From assembly GCA_022799175.1 (NCBI GenBank), contig JAAWNY010000005.1, positions 1 to 64,000 of the forward strand: 64,000 nt of DNA, given 5' to 3'. Below the pieces are notes generated by a model that did no database searches, had not been told where the DNA came from, and saw nothing but the letters and a program-made list of their open reading frames with translations. Source of the stretch: Lachnospiraceae bacterium (GTDB taxonomy: Bacteria > Bacillota > Clostridia > Lachnospirales > Lachnospiraceae). The position numbers were made by a program, and so were the translations under genes. Positions 52,241 to 61,381 of the stretch are shown piece after piece. Positions within the stretch are counted from its first letter, which is position 1, and each line of letters opens with the position of its first letter.

Positions 52241-54022
52241 TTATTCCCAGGGATTCCCATCTGGAGAAACCCTCTTCTGTTCCACCAACCAGATTCGCAG
52301 AAAATCCAACAGAGAACCATCATGTATCTCAGCCAAATTCTTCTGACTGACTTTTTCTGTATAACCCTTGTTTAAAAAAGCCACCGCATAGACTTCACTG
52401 TCCACCAATTCCTTATCACCACGAGTTACTAAAATATAAGGATAGGGATTACCATTCCCATCCGCGTCAAATCCTTCTTGAGCCAACTGCTTGGCCTGAG
52501 CTCCGGTCATGGACATAATAGCGTAACCTCCTTCATTCGAAGGGCAGATTGTGTTGATGATTTCATCATTGATTTTACCTGCATATAACTTTCCCGTAAC
52601 GCTCGATTTCAGTTCCCCATATCTCTCATGAAATTCCCCGACAGAAATCATGGCAGCATCTGCACCCACAGCACTCCCCAGCGCCTTGCCGATCAGCTTT
52701 GCTGTTTCCTCCAAAGTAAAATCCGTCGTACTCTCGCAGAAGTAAAGCAAATCCGACTGGGTCAGGCTGCTGTTTTGAAGCTCATCCATCCGGGAAATGC
52801 ACTGCGCTCCGTCCATATCATTCTCTTTCCGAAACCATTCCTTATATGCCTGCCCAATATTAACCAAATTATTCTCCCAACCAGCATAAGTCATCCGAAA
52901 CGCCCGGCCATCCCAAAACGCCTGCTGTGCATCATAAATCAGGGAATCTTCCGGAATCTCACCGCTGTCAATGACACTCATCACACAAGGAGTTTCTTCA
53001 CTAATAAGAGTTGTCTGCCCTTCATTAGAATAAATCAAAGACAAAATCCGAATAGCATTTTCCAACTTTTTTTCATTGCCTGGTTCCAGCAGACGCTTGC
53101 TGATTCCCAGATAAGAGACTGGACTGTACATATAGATATTTTTGCTACCATCTTCACTGATAAAAGGCATCATTCCCAGTTCGTCGCCGGTATCCGGAAA
53201 CGCTGTAATATTGACTGTAGTCACTACAGTACAAAACACTGCTTTTCGATTGCCCAAATAATCCAAAATCAACTGTGGATCGTTCCGATCTTCCGGGTCC
53301 GTATAAAACATTCCCATATCTATGTACCGCTGAACATAATCCATCGTTTCTTCCCACACGCCTTTTGCCGTGGCATTTCCGGCCAGGAAATCCCGCTCCC
53401 AGTCCATCCCCGCCGGCGTAGTCAGCCAACTGGTCTTTGCTAAATTAAATACGGTCGAAAAAGAACCTCCGGTTAATTGTGTGCCTATCACTCCAGGAAT
53501 CAACCCTGCTGCCTCAATCTCCGCACACAAAGACTCCAGTTCAGCAAAATTTCTAGGAACCTCCCATCCATACTCTTCCATCAATGTCTTGTTATAGAAA
53601 ATACCATACATGGCATAATTCACTGGTAAGAGATAAATTCCCCCATCGATAGCCATCTGATCCAGAATCCTTGTAGAAAAGCTGTTGACAAAATCATATC
53701 CGGACAGATCCAGCAAACGCTCCTTCGCCAGTTCCTTATCCAAGATCTGAGATGTAATGAAAATATCTGGGATGTCATCTCCTCTCATCTGCGCCCAGCT
53801 ATAACCGGTACGATTTCTTCCTGTATAAGGGGTAAGCTCCAGCTCAATATCCGGGTAAGTCTCATTCAGCAAATTCAAAAATTTGTCATAGCCATTCCAG
53901 ATGCTCCAGGTCAACACATCCCCGTCGGGATCGGGAACTCTCTCTGAATGAGTGCAGGCAGACAACAACAAAAACGCCGCAACAGACAGCGCCAGCGAAC
54001 GTCGTAAAAATCTTGTATCCAC
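52241..54022 (-). CDS. Solute-binding lipoprotein with 5'-nucleotidase-C-like domain (cassette 1)
   Basis: A 593-aa lipoprotein. I place the start at the GTG at 54022, which follows GAGAGGAGACATATCTC and gives a clean signal peptide ending LLSAC (Cys23). The ORF-track start 19 codons earlier lacks a ribosome binding site and overlaps the preceding gene. Residues about 35-430 form an extracellular solute-binding domain (LTWSIWNGYDKFLNLLNETYP, DIPDIFITSQIL, YGIFYNKTLMEEYGWEVP). Residues about 440-593 (LIGKALGSAVGADAAMISVG, MSMTGAQAKQLAQEG) resemble the C-terminal domain of 5'-nucleotidases, without the metallophosphatase half. No permease or ATPase accompanies it. It probably presents a ligand to the kinase downstream. 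Confidence 0.82.
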   Translation of the reverse strand: MDTRFLRRSLALSVAAFLLLSACTHSERVPDPDGDVLTWSIWNGYDKFLNLLNETYPDIELELTPYTGRNRTGYSWAQMRGDDIPDIFITSQILDKELAKERLLDLSGYDFVNSFSTRILDQMAIDGGIYLLPVNYAMYGIFYNKTLMEEYGWEVPRNFAELESLCAEIEAAGLIPGVIGTQLTGGSFSTVFNLAKTSWLTTPAGMDWERDFLAGNATAKGVWEETMDYVQRYIDMGMFYTDPEDRNDPQLILDYLGNRKAVFCTVVTTVNITAFPDTGDELGMMPFISEDGSKNIYMYSPVSYLGISKRLLEPGNEKKLENAIRILSLIYSNEGQTTLISEETPCVMSVIDSGEIPEDSLIYDAQQAFWDGRAFRMTYAGWENNLVNIGQAYKEWFRKENDMDGAQCISRMDELQNSSLTQSDLLYFCESTTDFTLEETAKLIGKALGSAVGADAAMISVGEFHERYGELKSSVTGKLYAGKINDEIINTICPSNEGGYAIMSMTGAQAKQLAQEGFDADGNGNPYPYILVTRGDKELVDSEVYAVAFLNKGYTEKVSQKNLAEIHDGSLLDFLRIWLVEQKRVSPDGNPWE

Positions 54023-54053
54023 GAGATATGTCTCCTCTCGATTTTGTTTCATT

Positions 54054-54644
54054 CTACTGATAAACGGAAAAAATGTCAAGAGATGTAAACTTCACCACCG
54101 GCTCAGGCTCCTTCTCATGTACCTGGATAATTTTCTCCATCCAAACCATATTATACCATCGTCCGAATTTATACCCACATTTATAAAATTCACCCACCAT
54201 ACGATATCCCATATGAGCATGAAACTGAATGCTATTTTTTGTCAGATACTCATCCTCCACTTCTGGATTTCCAATACATGCATTTAAATTCGTGATATTC
54301 TGAGCACGGGAAATCTCCTCAATTGCCTGATAGAGCTTCTTCCCAATCCCTCTCTTTTTCATGTCTTCTCTCAGATAGATACTCACCTCAGCGGCCCAGT
54401 CATAGGCCGCCCGCCCCACAAAAGGTCCCGTGTAGGCATAGCCCAACAATTCTCCCCCCTGATCCGCCACCAGATAGGGGTATCTTTTCAATGTTCTTTC
54501 TATTCTGGCCCTAAATTCCTCAAGTCCTGGCACATCGCATTCAAAGCTGATTGCTGTTTTCTCCACGTAAGGCCGGTAGATTTCCAGCAATTCCCCAGCG
54601 TCTTCCATCGTAGCGACCCGAATCCGTACGCCATTTCTATCCAT
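54054..54644 (-). CDS. GNAT-family N-acetyltransferase
   Basis: A 196-aa acetyltransferase resembling the phosphinothricin/methionine-sulfoximine group. IRVATMEDAGELLEIYRPYVEKTAISFE opens the fold; the acetyl-CoA binding motif is EVSIYLREDMKKRGIGKKLYQ near residue 95, and HAHMGYRMVGEFYKCGYKFGRWYNMVWMEK closes it. The ATG at 54644 (AGGAGG, 10 nt) is preferred over the ORF-track GTG two codons earlier, which is too close to the same site. It overlaps the end of the cassette 2 kinase by 8 nt, so it is in the operon although its role there is unclear. Confidence 0.88.
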   Translation of the reverse strand: MDRNGVRIRVATMEDAGELLEIYRPYVEKTAISFECDVPGLEEFRARIERTLKRYPYLVADQGGELLGYAYTGPFVGRAAYDWAAEVSIYLREDMKKRGIGKKLYQAIEEISRAQNITNLNACIGNPEVEDEYLTKNSIQFHAHMGYRMVGEFYKCGYKFGRWYNMVWMEKIIQVHEKEPEPVVKFTSLDIFSVYQ

Positions 54645-57327
54645 CTTCACTTGACCTCCTCTCTGTCAACCTCTCCTGCCCTTCCAGTACAGTCCGTATG
54701 GTTTTCTCCAGCACTGCCATGTCAACTGGTTTTGACACATGTGCATTCATCCCCGCCTCTAAAGCATCTCGGATATCCTCCGCAAAGGCATTTGCCGTCA
54801 TAGCAAGGATCGGGATTCCTGATGCCAGAGGATGCTCCGAATTCCGAATAACTCTTGTGGTCTCATAACCATTCATCACCGGCATCTGCACATCCATCAA
54901 AATTATCTGATATTGTCCTGGTTCGGAACGCGCAAAAGCTTCCGCCGCCAACTGGCCATTCTCAAAGATCTCACAAGTTGCTCCCGCCATGGCCAAAAGC
55001 TCACAAAGAATCTCCGCATTGATCTCGTTGTCCTCTGCCACCAGAATATGCATCCCATGAAGGATGCTCTGTTCATCCCTCTCCTCCTGCTCCGACTCTT
55101 GATGCAACACCAAGTCCACCCGCTGACGAAAGCTAGTAAGGAAAAACGGCTTCTGCAGAAATGCATTTATCCCTGCCTCTCTTGCCTCCTCTTCCATCTC
55201 TTCCCAGTCATAGCCAGTCAGAATTAAGATCGGTATCTTTTGGGCAATTTCCTGACGAATTCGTCTTGCCGCCTCCACCCCGTCCATACCGGGCATTTTC
55301 CAGTCCAGAAGAACAACATCATATAAGCATCCCTTCTGAGCTGACTGCTTCACCATTGCAATTGCTGTATGACCATCCAGGGCATATTCCACCTGAACGC
55401 CAAGTTCCTCCATAGCGGCCTGTATATGCTCACAAACTACCTCTTCATCATCAACTACTAAAATCTTTGTAATTCCATTCTTTTTCCAAAATCCATAATC
55501 CATCGACTGTTCACTGATATGTAACTGTAAATCCACCGTAAAAACAGAACCCTTGCCCTTTTTACTCCTGACTACAATATTTCCTCCCATCAGGTCTACC
55601 AGATTTTTTGTGATCGCCATCCCCAGGCCAGTCCCCTGAATTTTGTTAGTGATACTGTTCTCCTCCCGGGTAAATGCCTGAAAAATAGTCTGCACATATT
55701 CTTCACTCATACCATAACCATTATCTTCCACAATAAACCGAAAATGGGCAAACTGCCTGGCATGCTGTGGCAATTCCTGTACCGTCAAAGTGATATGGCC
55801 CCCATCCGGCGTATACTTGACTGCGTTAGACAATAGATTCAAAAGGATCTGATTTAGGCGTAGCTTATCCATCACTACTTGCTCATGTCTCAAATCTCTG
55901 CTAATCACCTCAAAAGAATGATTCTTTGCCCTCATCTGCGGGCGAATGATAGAATCAATATTTTCGATCAACTCGACAAGATTTTCATCAGAAAGGCTTA
56001 ATGTAGTCTTTCCGGCCTCAATTTTACTGATATCCAGAATATCATTGATCAGCCCCAGCAAATGCTGACTGGAAGAAGTGATCTTTCTGGTATACTCTCG
56101 TACTTTGTCCGGATTTTCTGCATCTCTTGTCAGCAAAGCTGCAAAACCGACAATGGCATTCATGGGAGTCCGAATATCATGGCTCATGTTAGAAAGAAAC
56201 GAGCTCTTGGCCTGGTTCGCTTCCTCCGCAATCCGAAAAGCTTCCTCTGCACTTTCTTTGGATCGGGCCAACATGATATTCGACTCCTCTAGCTTCCGAT
56301 TCATCTCCTCCTGACGACGCAGATTCTCCTGCTCCTGCTTAAACAACCAGACACTTTTTTGCTGTCTTGCCACCATCACCAGAGCCAGAATCATCATACC
56401 AAAAAGCAGAAACGCCAGAATCAAAAGCATCCGGATCACGGCTCCTACCATATCCACCGTTCCTGATGCCACAAAATCTGCCGGGAGCAAAAACAAGAGC
56501 ATGGTATCATATTCAGCAAGCAATGTAATACAGTAATAATATTCCTTATCCATATATTTAAAACTTGTGCTGACCACGTCCTTCTCGGCAAGCTTCTCCC
56601 TCAAATCCGTAACCGATAACCCGCGCTGATGCTCCATGCCTTCTAACGCCTTGAGTACATTATATGCTGGAATGGTATCTCCGTCCGAAATATCGTCATA
56701 CATTCTCGTTCCATTGCTTTTCAAAATATACGTTTCACTCTGACTGCCATAAGCCGCACTGTCATAATACTCGGTCAGAGTATGGATATCCTTCAAAAGA
56801 ACAATGTGCGTAAAACTAGTTCCCGTAACTCCCGCTTCAATCGGCTCTCTTAGCCTCTGTACGAATGCCCAGTAGCTACCGTCATAGCTATCTGTATCAG
56901 AAATAAAGGTATACCGCATATCCCCTCCAGATACCCGGTCAATGTCCGTCCAGATTCCATGCTTCCCATCCTTATCATAGCAGTTACCACGATGATCGAG
57001 AACCATCAATCGGGAACTATAGTTATCTGTCTCCAAAATCCTCTCAAGTTCCCGAATATATTCCGTCAGATCGCGAACACTGCCATACTCCCGTCTTTCC
57101 AGTTCATTCGCAGCAGTCGTGAGATAATTCCAATGAGCATTCAAAGCATTATTCAAATTGGTCCGCACCTGAGAAGTAATCTCGTTCAACTGCGTAGTGC
57201 GTTCCACAAAAATCTGTTCTTGCAGGTATTCCGTAAAATAAACACCGCCAATCAACAAAAACACCAACAAGCAAACTGCCGGTACCACCGGTATCCATCT
57301 GCCGTATTTTCTTCTTGAGGAATTCAT
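54637..57327 (-). CDS. Membrane hybrid histidine kinase with two receiver domains (cassette 2)
   Basis: An 896-aa paralogue of the cassette 1 kinase with the same order: membrane helix (about 12-32), extracellular sensor (LDHRGNCYDKDGKHG, YILKSNGTRMYDD), second helix, HisKA with His383 in NMSHDIRTPMNAI, ATPase domain, REC1 (LLDWKMPGMDG) and REC2 (LMDVQMPVMNGYET). The two differ most in the sensor region and least around the kinase core. The ATG at 57327 follows GGGAGG at 11 nt; the ORF-track ATG ten codons earlier has AAGGA at 8 nt and remains possible. It lies 88 nt after its own lipoprotein gene and overlaps the acetyltransferase. Confidence 0.93.
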   Translation of the reverse strand: MNSSRRKYGRWIPVVPAVCLLVFLLIGGVYFTEYLQEQIFVERTTQLNEITSQVRTNLNNALNAHWNYLTTAANELERREYGSVRDLTEYIRELERILETDNYSSRLMVLDHRGNCYDKDGKHGIWTDIDRVSGGDMRYTFISDTDSYDGSYWAFVQRLREPIEAGVTGTSFTHIVLLKDIHTLTEYYDSAAYGSQSETYILKSNGTRMYDDISDGDTIPAYNVLKALEGMEHQRGLSVTDLREKLAEKDVVSTSFKYMDKEYYYCITLLAEYDTMLLFLLPADFVASGTVDMVGAVIRMLLILAFLLFGMMILALVMVARQQKSVWLFKQEQENLRRQEEMNRKLEESNIMLARSKESAEEAFRIAEEANQAKSSFLSNMSHDIRTPMNAIVGFAALLTRDAENPDKVREYTRKITSSSQHLLGLINDILDISKIEAGKTTLSLSDENLVELIENIDSIIRPQMRAKNHSFEVISRDLRHEQVVMDKLRLNQILLNLLSNAVKYTPDGGHITLTVQELPQHARQFAHFRFIVEDNGYGMSEEYVQTIFQAFTREENSITNKIQGTGLGMAITKNLVDLMGGNIVVRSKKGKGSVFTVDLQLHISEQSMDYGFWKKNGITKILVVDDEEVVCEHIQAAMEELGVQVEYALDGHTAIAMVKQSAQKGCLYDVVLLDWKMPGMDGVEAARRIRQEIAQKIPILILTGYDWEEMEEEAREAGINAFLQKPFFLTSFRQRVDLVLHQESEQEERDEQSILHGMHILVAEDNEINAEILCELLAMAGATCEIFENGQLAAEAFARSEPGQYQIILMDVQMPVMNGYETTRVIRNSEHPLASGIPILAMTANAFAEDIRDALEAGMNAHVSKPVDMAVLEKTIRTVLEGQERLTERRSSEDG

Positions 57328-57415
57328 CCGGCCTACATCCTCCCTCTTTGCAACCATTTTGAAATCCTTATACTTTTTCTTCCTATCTCAACACGCCATC
57401 GCGGCAACCTTCCGG

Positions 57416-59272
57416 TTACCGAAGCGTAATATAATCTACAGGCTTTGCCAGCTGCTTTCCCTTTGATGCCAGACGATCTATGATAATCTGCTTGTAGGGA
57501 ATCTCCGTCTTTGTATAATCCATGACACCGGCAGCTGCCAGAGCCTCTTTTTGCATAAGAACTTCATTCCCTAGTACCGCCACAGAATAGCTCTTCGCAT
57601 GATCCAACTCCCCGCCATCTATTGTCAGCTTTTCTAGCTCATAGCCGGTATCAGTCCTTCGGATCTCCATCTCAAAACCACTGGATACATAGAGCGTAGA
57701 GTCATTGATCAAAGAACCCCGCATACCAGGTGTCGTCAGGATATATCTAAAATAATCATACAATTGCTCCCTGGTCATTTCACAGAGCAAGATGCTAGGA
57801 GACTCTCCCATCGTCAAAAATCCCAATTCTTCTTCTGTATAATCGCCGGCGGCAATATCGCCAGCCACGTTGATCGACTGGCCGACTAATAGCTCTGTCC
57901 CCACCTCTTCCCTAAGAGTATTCATTATCGCGGATGCCGCCTGGCTGCCGCCATCGGCACAAAACGCATACGGATATCCATTATCAATATGAGCCACCAC
58001 TGGAGCATTTTCCTTCTCCTTCCCCATCATCGCATTAAACGCCTCAAAGGCCGATCGAGCATCAGGATATTCTCCAGTGATCATCCCCTGGACTATCGTC
58101 TTTGAACAAGAAAACATATCGGCAGAAGCCAGACGGATATACAATCGGTTATCCTCAACATAAGGCTTGAGATTCTCCAGCAAAGAAGACGGCTCTAATT
58201 CTATATTTTTATTGTAGGCAATCATATTCTGACCACCTGTAATATGCTTTAAACCCTCTTCATTCAGCATAGCTTCCATAATATCAAGAATCAGCTGCCG
58301 GCGCTCTGAAGTCTCCCCTGCCTTTGCGCTGGCAGCTACCTGAAAGGCTGGGTAAGTCAGATACCAGTTGTCCTCTTCCGTTTTTCCATAATAAGGCATC
58401 AACAAAGATTCCCTATCGATGCTATACCGGACCGCCTCCTCGCCGGTTCCCCGAACCATGGCTGCCTGATGATTTTTATATACTTCAAAAACCGAATCAA
58501 CATTTCCCTCCATATCCTTCTTGGTAATCCCGGCATAGTCAATAAACTCCTGCATCCGCTCAAATACCGGCATCCATATTTCCTCGCTTAACTGATTTGT
58601 CTGACCGCTCTCATACTTCTGACGCCATTCTCTTCCTGCCTGAGAAGTCAATTGTGAAGCCGAAAGCCCCTGCAAAATCTCCATACAAGTATAGTCCGCA
58701 CCAAAGTCAGAAAGGAACGGGCGAATCCCCAGCTCGCTCAGCTTCCGGCAAACAGCCACAAACTCCTGGTAATTGGCCGGAACTGGTATATCATTTTCAT
58801 CAAGCAGCGTTTTATTCATGATAATGCTATCGATCTCCGCACAAGCCGGGAGCCAGTTCACCGTGCCATCGTCATAAGTATAATTCCGCAGATAAAATTG
58901 ATAAAAAGAATTCGCCAGTTCAGAATCGCTCAAATCCATCAGAGAATCTCTCCAAGAAGCCACATCCTTCAATGCAAAACGGCGCACCGTAAGGATATCT
59001 GGCAAATTATCATGCTCCTTTTTAAATCGATAAAAGTCCGTGGAATTGGTTGCGACATAAAACTCAAATTCCACATTCGGAAACTTATCTTGTAGATATT
59101 TTCCATAGCACTCTGTCATCTGATCGCTCCAAAAAGCAATCGTGACTTTTTCATTTTGGCTCTGTTCTTTTGATTCCACACGATCGTCTGCCGATTTTTC
59201 ACCACATCCGGTCAAAAAAGAAAGTAGCATCATTCCTGCCAGAAGGACTCCTGACCATTTTCTGCTTCTCAT
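57416..59272 (-). CDS. Solute-binding lipoprotein with 5'-nucleotidase-C-like domain (cassette 2)
   Basis: A 618-aa lipoprotein, signal peptide ending LTGC (Cys23). Residues about 40-430 are an extracellular solute-binding domain (VTIAFWSDQMTECYGKYLQDKFP, LPDILTVRRFALKDVASW, IDSIIMNKTLLDENDIPVP). Residues about 450-618 resemble a 5'-nucleotidase C-terminal domain: INVAGDIAAGDYTEEELGFL, ILLCEMTREQLYDYFRYIL, VSSGFEMEI and LTIDGGELDHAKSYSVAVLGNE. The catalytic metallophosphatase domain is absent. GGAGGAACACC lies 12 nt before the ATG. It is first in a likely five-gene operon and has its own extended -10 promoter. Confidence 0.85.
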   Translation of the reverse strand: MRSRKWSGVLLAGMMLLSFLTGCGEKSADDRVESKEQSQNEKVTIAFWSDQMTECYGKYLQDKFPNVEFEFYVATNSTDFYRFKKEHDNLPDILTVRRFALKDVASWRDSLMDLSDSELANSFYQFYLRNYTYDDGTVNWLPACAEIDSIIMNKTLLDENDIPVPANYQEFVAVCRKLSELGIRPFLSDFGADYTCMEILQGLSASQLTSQAGREWRQKYESGQTNQLSEEIWMPVFERMQEFIDYAGITKKDMEGNVDSVFEVYKNHQAAMVRGTGEEAVRYSIDRESLLMPYYGKTEEDNWYLTYPAFQVAASAKAGETSERRQLILDIMEAMLNEEGLKHITGGQNMIAYNKNIELEPSSLLENLKPYVEDNRLYIRLASADMFSCSKTIVQGMITGEYPDARSAFEAFNAMMGKEKENAPVVAHIDNGYPYAFCADGGSQAASAIMNTLREEVGTELLVGQSINVAGDIAAGDYTEEELGFLTMGESPSILLCEMTREQLYDYFRYILTTPGMRGSLINDSTLYVSSGFEMEIRRTDTGYELEKLTIDGGELDHAKSYSVAVLGNEVLMQKEALAAAGVMDYTKTEIPYKQIIIDRLASKGKQLAKPVDYITLR

Positions 59273-59318
59273 AACAGGTGTTCCTCCATTCGCTTTTTAA
59301 ACACTCTTTTTGCGTTTA

Positions 59319-59347
59319 ATCATACCACTGTACAGAAAAAAGCGCAA
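59319..59347 (-). promoter_or_regulatory. Promoter of the double sensor-cassette operon
   Basis: On the minus strand TTGCGC, 17 nt, TATGAT with TGG before the -10 (extended). It lies between cobS and the cassette 2 lipoprotein; no terminator for the cob genes was seen in this gap. Confidence 0.6.
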
Positions 59348-59389
59348 GCTGTCTTACCAAATGCTCCCATGCATATACATAGTCGTATT

Positions 59390-60235
59390 TCAGCACACCA
59401 CCGCCAAGGCCCCCAACATCCCCAGCTCGCAAAGCTGCAGAAAATATCCTGCCAAATCCCCAGTAATTCCGCCAAACTCTCTCAATATCATCCGATGATA
59501 CCAGATAAATATAACGACTGCCGCAGACACGGTAAATAATCCGACCAACCAGCCTCCTATACAAAACAAAAAAAATACGGCGGCCATACCCCAGACTATC
59601 ATAGATATCTGCACCACCCGTGTCTGTGCGCCTTTCGCAAAGGTACTGACTAACCCCTCTGCTCTCGCCTTTGGCCACGAGACCACCGACCAGCCGCTCA
59701 GCGCCCGCTCCAGCACATAGATTCCTGCTACCGCCGGAAATGCCTTTTCTTTCAATTCACTAAATGCGGCCAAATATAATAGAAGATAAACGCTACATCC
59801 TAAAATGGCAAACGCTCCTGTATGTGGGTCTTTCATAATTTCCAGCTTTCTTTTTGCTGGCTGGCAAGAACTGCGGGCATCCACTACATCCAAAAATCCA
59901 TCCATATGGATTCCTCCTGTAAGAAGCACAGGAAGTCCAGTGCCAATGCAGGCATAAGCAATCTTTCCCAGTGCCACTTTTTGAGCCGCCCAGTCAAATC
60001 CTACCATCACTCCTCCCATCACCACCCCGATCAGCGGAAAAAAACAAAGTGCATATTTCATACCCTCTGCCGTCCATTCCACCTGTGAAACCGGAATCCG
60101 CGAATACATGGCAAACGCAATCATCAGGCTTTCGTAAACCGTTCTGCTTTTTTTCCTTTCTTTTTTCTCACTATCCATACTATTACTATTCATACTTTTC
60201 CTGATTTCATCCCTTCCTGCGCTATACTTTGTCAT
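59390..60235 (-). CDS. cobS: Adenosylcobinamide-GDP ribazoletransferase CobS
   Basis: CobS (281 aa) is a membrane enzyme that joins alpha-ribazole (or its phosphate) to adenosylcobinamide-GDP, the last assembly step of cobalamin. The signature GGIHMDGFLDVVDARSS is present, along with about six hydrophobic helices and MKDPHTGAFAILG. The start at 60235 overlaps the cobU stop as ATGA with GGAG just upstream; an ATG at 60193 with AGGAAAAGT is an alternative. The ORF-track start is deep inside cobU. Confidence 0.92.
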   Translation of the reverse strand: MTKYSAGRDEIRKSMNSNSMDSEKKERKKSRTVYESLMIAFAMYSRIPVSQVEWTAEGMKYALCFFPLIGVVMGGVMVGFDWAAQKVALGKIAYACIGTGLPVLLTGGIHMDGFLDVVDARSSCQPAKRKLEIMKDPHTGAFAILGCSVYLLLYLAAFSELKEKAFPAVAGIYVLERALSGWSVVSWPKARAEGLVSTFAKGAQTRVVQISMIVWGMAAVFFLFCIGGWLVGLFTVSAAVVIFIWYHRMILREFGGITGDLAGYFLQLCELGMLGALAVVC

Positions 60236-60813
60236 CGAACTCCATGGTTTCCTGTTTTTATGGATAAGGCAATCCCATATACCACCTCTGTCACCTGATC
60301 GGCCATAGCTGCCAATTCCCGATTTATTTGTCCCAACAACCGAATATACCGCATCGTCTCCGCTTCGTAAAAGCATCCGTCTGAAAACACCTCATTCGTA
60401 ATGATGATCACGATCGCGGCACAATCCTGCAAATGCCAGATTCCTCTTTGAATCCGCCCTAAAATCTCCTCGTCTGTTCCCCCTTCTTCAAATAGCTCAT
60501 TCGCCACCAAATTGGACATACATTCCAATAAAATCACCGTATTTTTCCAAAGCCCTGCCTCAGATACTGCCTCTTTTTCCTTTACTGGTCTTTTCGGTAG
60601 CACCACGGTTTCGAGATTGCGATATACTTCTATCGTATGAAATCCTTTGCCCAAGCGCTGTTGACGATGTCTGGCTACCCGTGCCTTTCCCTCTTCTCCC
60701 CAAGGCCGCATCGTAGCCAGATAATAACGGTATCTGCCTTTGGCCTCCTCTGCCATCTGTTCCCCATAAACAGACTTCCCGCTGGCGCTGCCTCCGGTAA
60801 TTAAATGGATCAT
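60232..60813 (-). CDS. cobU: Adenosylcobinamide kinase / guanylyltransferase CobU
   Basis: Full-length CobU (193 aa), which phosphorylates adenosylcobinamide and transfers GMP to it. The P-loop is intact (ITGGSASGKSVYGEQ), the guanylylated histidine region is RVARHRQQRLGKGFHTIE, then VILLECMSNLVANELFE and the closing QVTEVVYGIALSIK. In CobU the late NEVG motif is usual; here it reads TNEVFSDGCFY, slightly divergent. Its start overlaps the cbiT stop (ATGA) and its stop overlaps the cobS start. GGGGGTGAGAA precedes the ATG. Confidence 0.93.
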   Translation of the reverse strand: MIHLITGGSASGKSVYGEQMAEEAKGRYRYYLATMRPWGEEGKARVARHRQQRLGKGFHTIEVYRNLETVVLPKRPVKEKEAVSEAGLWKNTVILLECMSNLVANELFEEGGTDEEILGRIQRGIWHLQDCAAIVIIITNEVFSDGCFYEAETMRYIRLLGQINRELAAMADQVTEVVYGIALSIKTGNHGVR

Positions 60814-61370
60814 TTCTCACCCCCTGGCAGGGTGATCACATACACCGGATTCTGTCCCTGCATCAGATGATAATTTCCCAACTTTTCAGCCCTTGCCACC
60901 TGCACACTGACAATCTCCGCTTCTCGCTCACAACGTTGAAGATATTCCCCCACCGCTGTCAATGTCTCCAGAGCAATGACATTAAGTACTACTCGTACCT
61001 GGGGGTTGAGCTTTTGTACCTGATCCAATATCTTTGCTAACTCTCCCCCACTGCCTCCAATGAATACCCGGTCCGGAACCGGAAGTCCCGTTAGAGCCTC
61101 TGGTGCACGGCCTTGAACTACCGTCAAATTTTCCGCTCCCAGAACCTCTTGATTCCTGCGAATCAGCTCGCATCCCTCTTCTTTCTGCTCAATAGCATAG
61201 ACATGACCCTCTCTTGCGATCAAAGCTGCCTCGATTGCCACTGATCCGGTTCCTGCTCCGATATCATAAATAATACTGTCTTCTTGCAACTCCAGTTTAG
61301 CAAGTGAGATCGCCCGAATCTCACTTTTCGTCATGGGAATTCTGCCGCGAATAAAGCGTTTATCCTCCAT
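60810..61370 (-). CDS. cbiT: Cobalt-precorrin-6B C15-methyltransferase (decarboxylating) CbiT
   Basis: CbiT (186 aa) methylates C15 and decarboxylates the C12 acetate side chain of the corrin precursor using SAM. The opening RGRIPMTKSEIRAISLAKL and the SAM-binding IIYDIGAGTGSVAIEAALIA are diagnostic, and VPDRVFIGGSGGEL follows. GGAGGATCGGAA precedes the ATG. It lies 11 nt after the cbiJ-cbiE fusion gene, with which it completes the late ring modifications. Confidence 0.95.
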   Translation of the reverse strand: MEDKRFIRGRIPMTKSEIRAISLAKLELQEDSIIYDIGAGTGSVAIEAALIAREGHVYAIEQKEEGCELIRRNQEVLGAENLTVVQGRAPEALTGLPVPDRVFIGGSGGELAKILDQVQKLNPQVRVVLNVIALETLTAVGEYLQRCEREAEIVSVQVARAEKLGNYHLMQGQNPVYVITLPGGEK

Positions 61371-61381
61371 TTCCGATCCTC

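Noticed and set aside
54050-54079. ORF-track start of the cassette 1 lipoprotein
   Set aside because: No ribosome binding site and it overlaps the acetyltransferase gene; the GTG at 54022 has GAGAGGAG and gives a proper lipoprotein signal.
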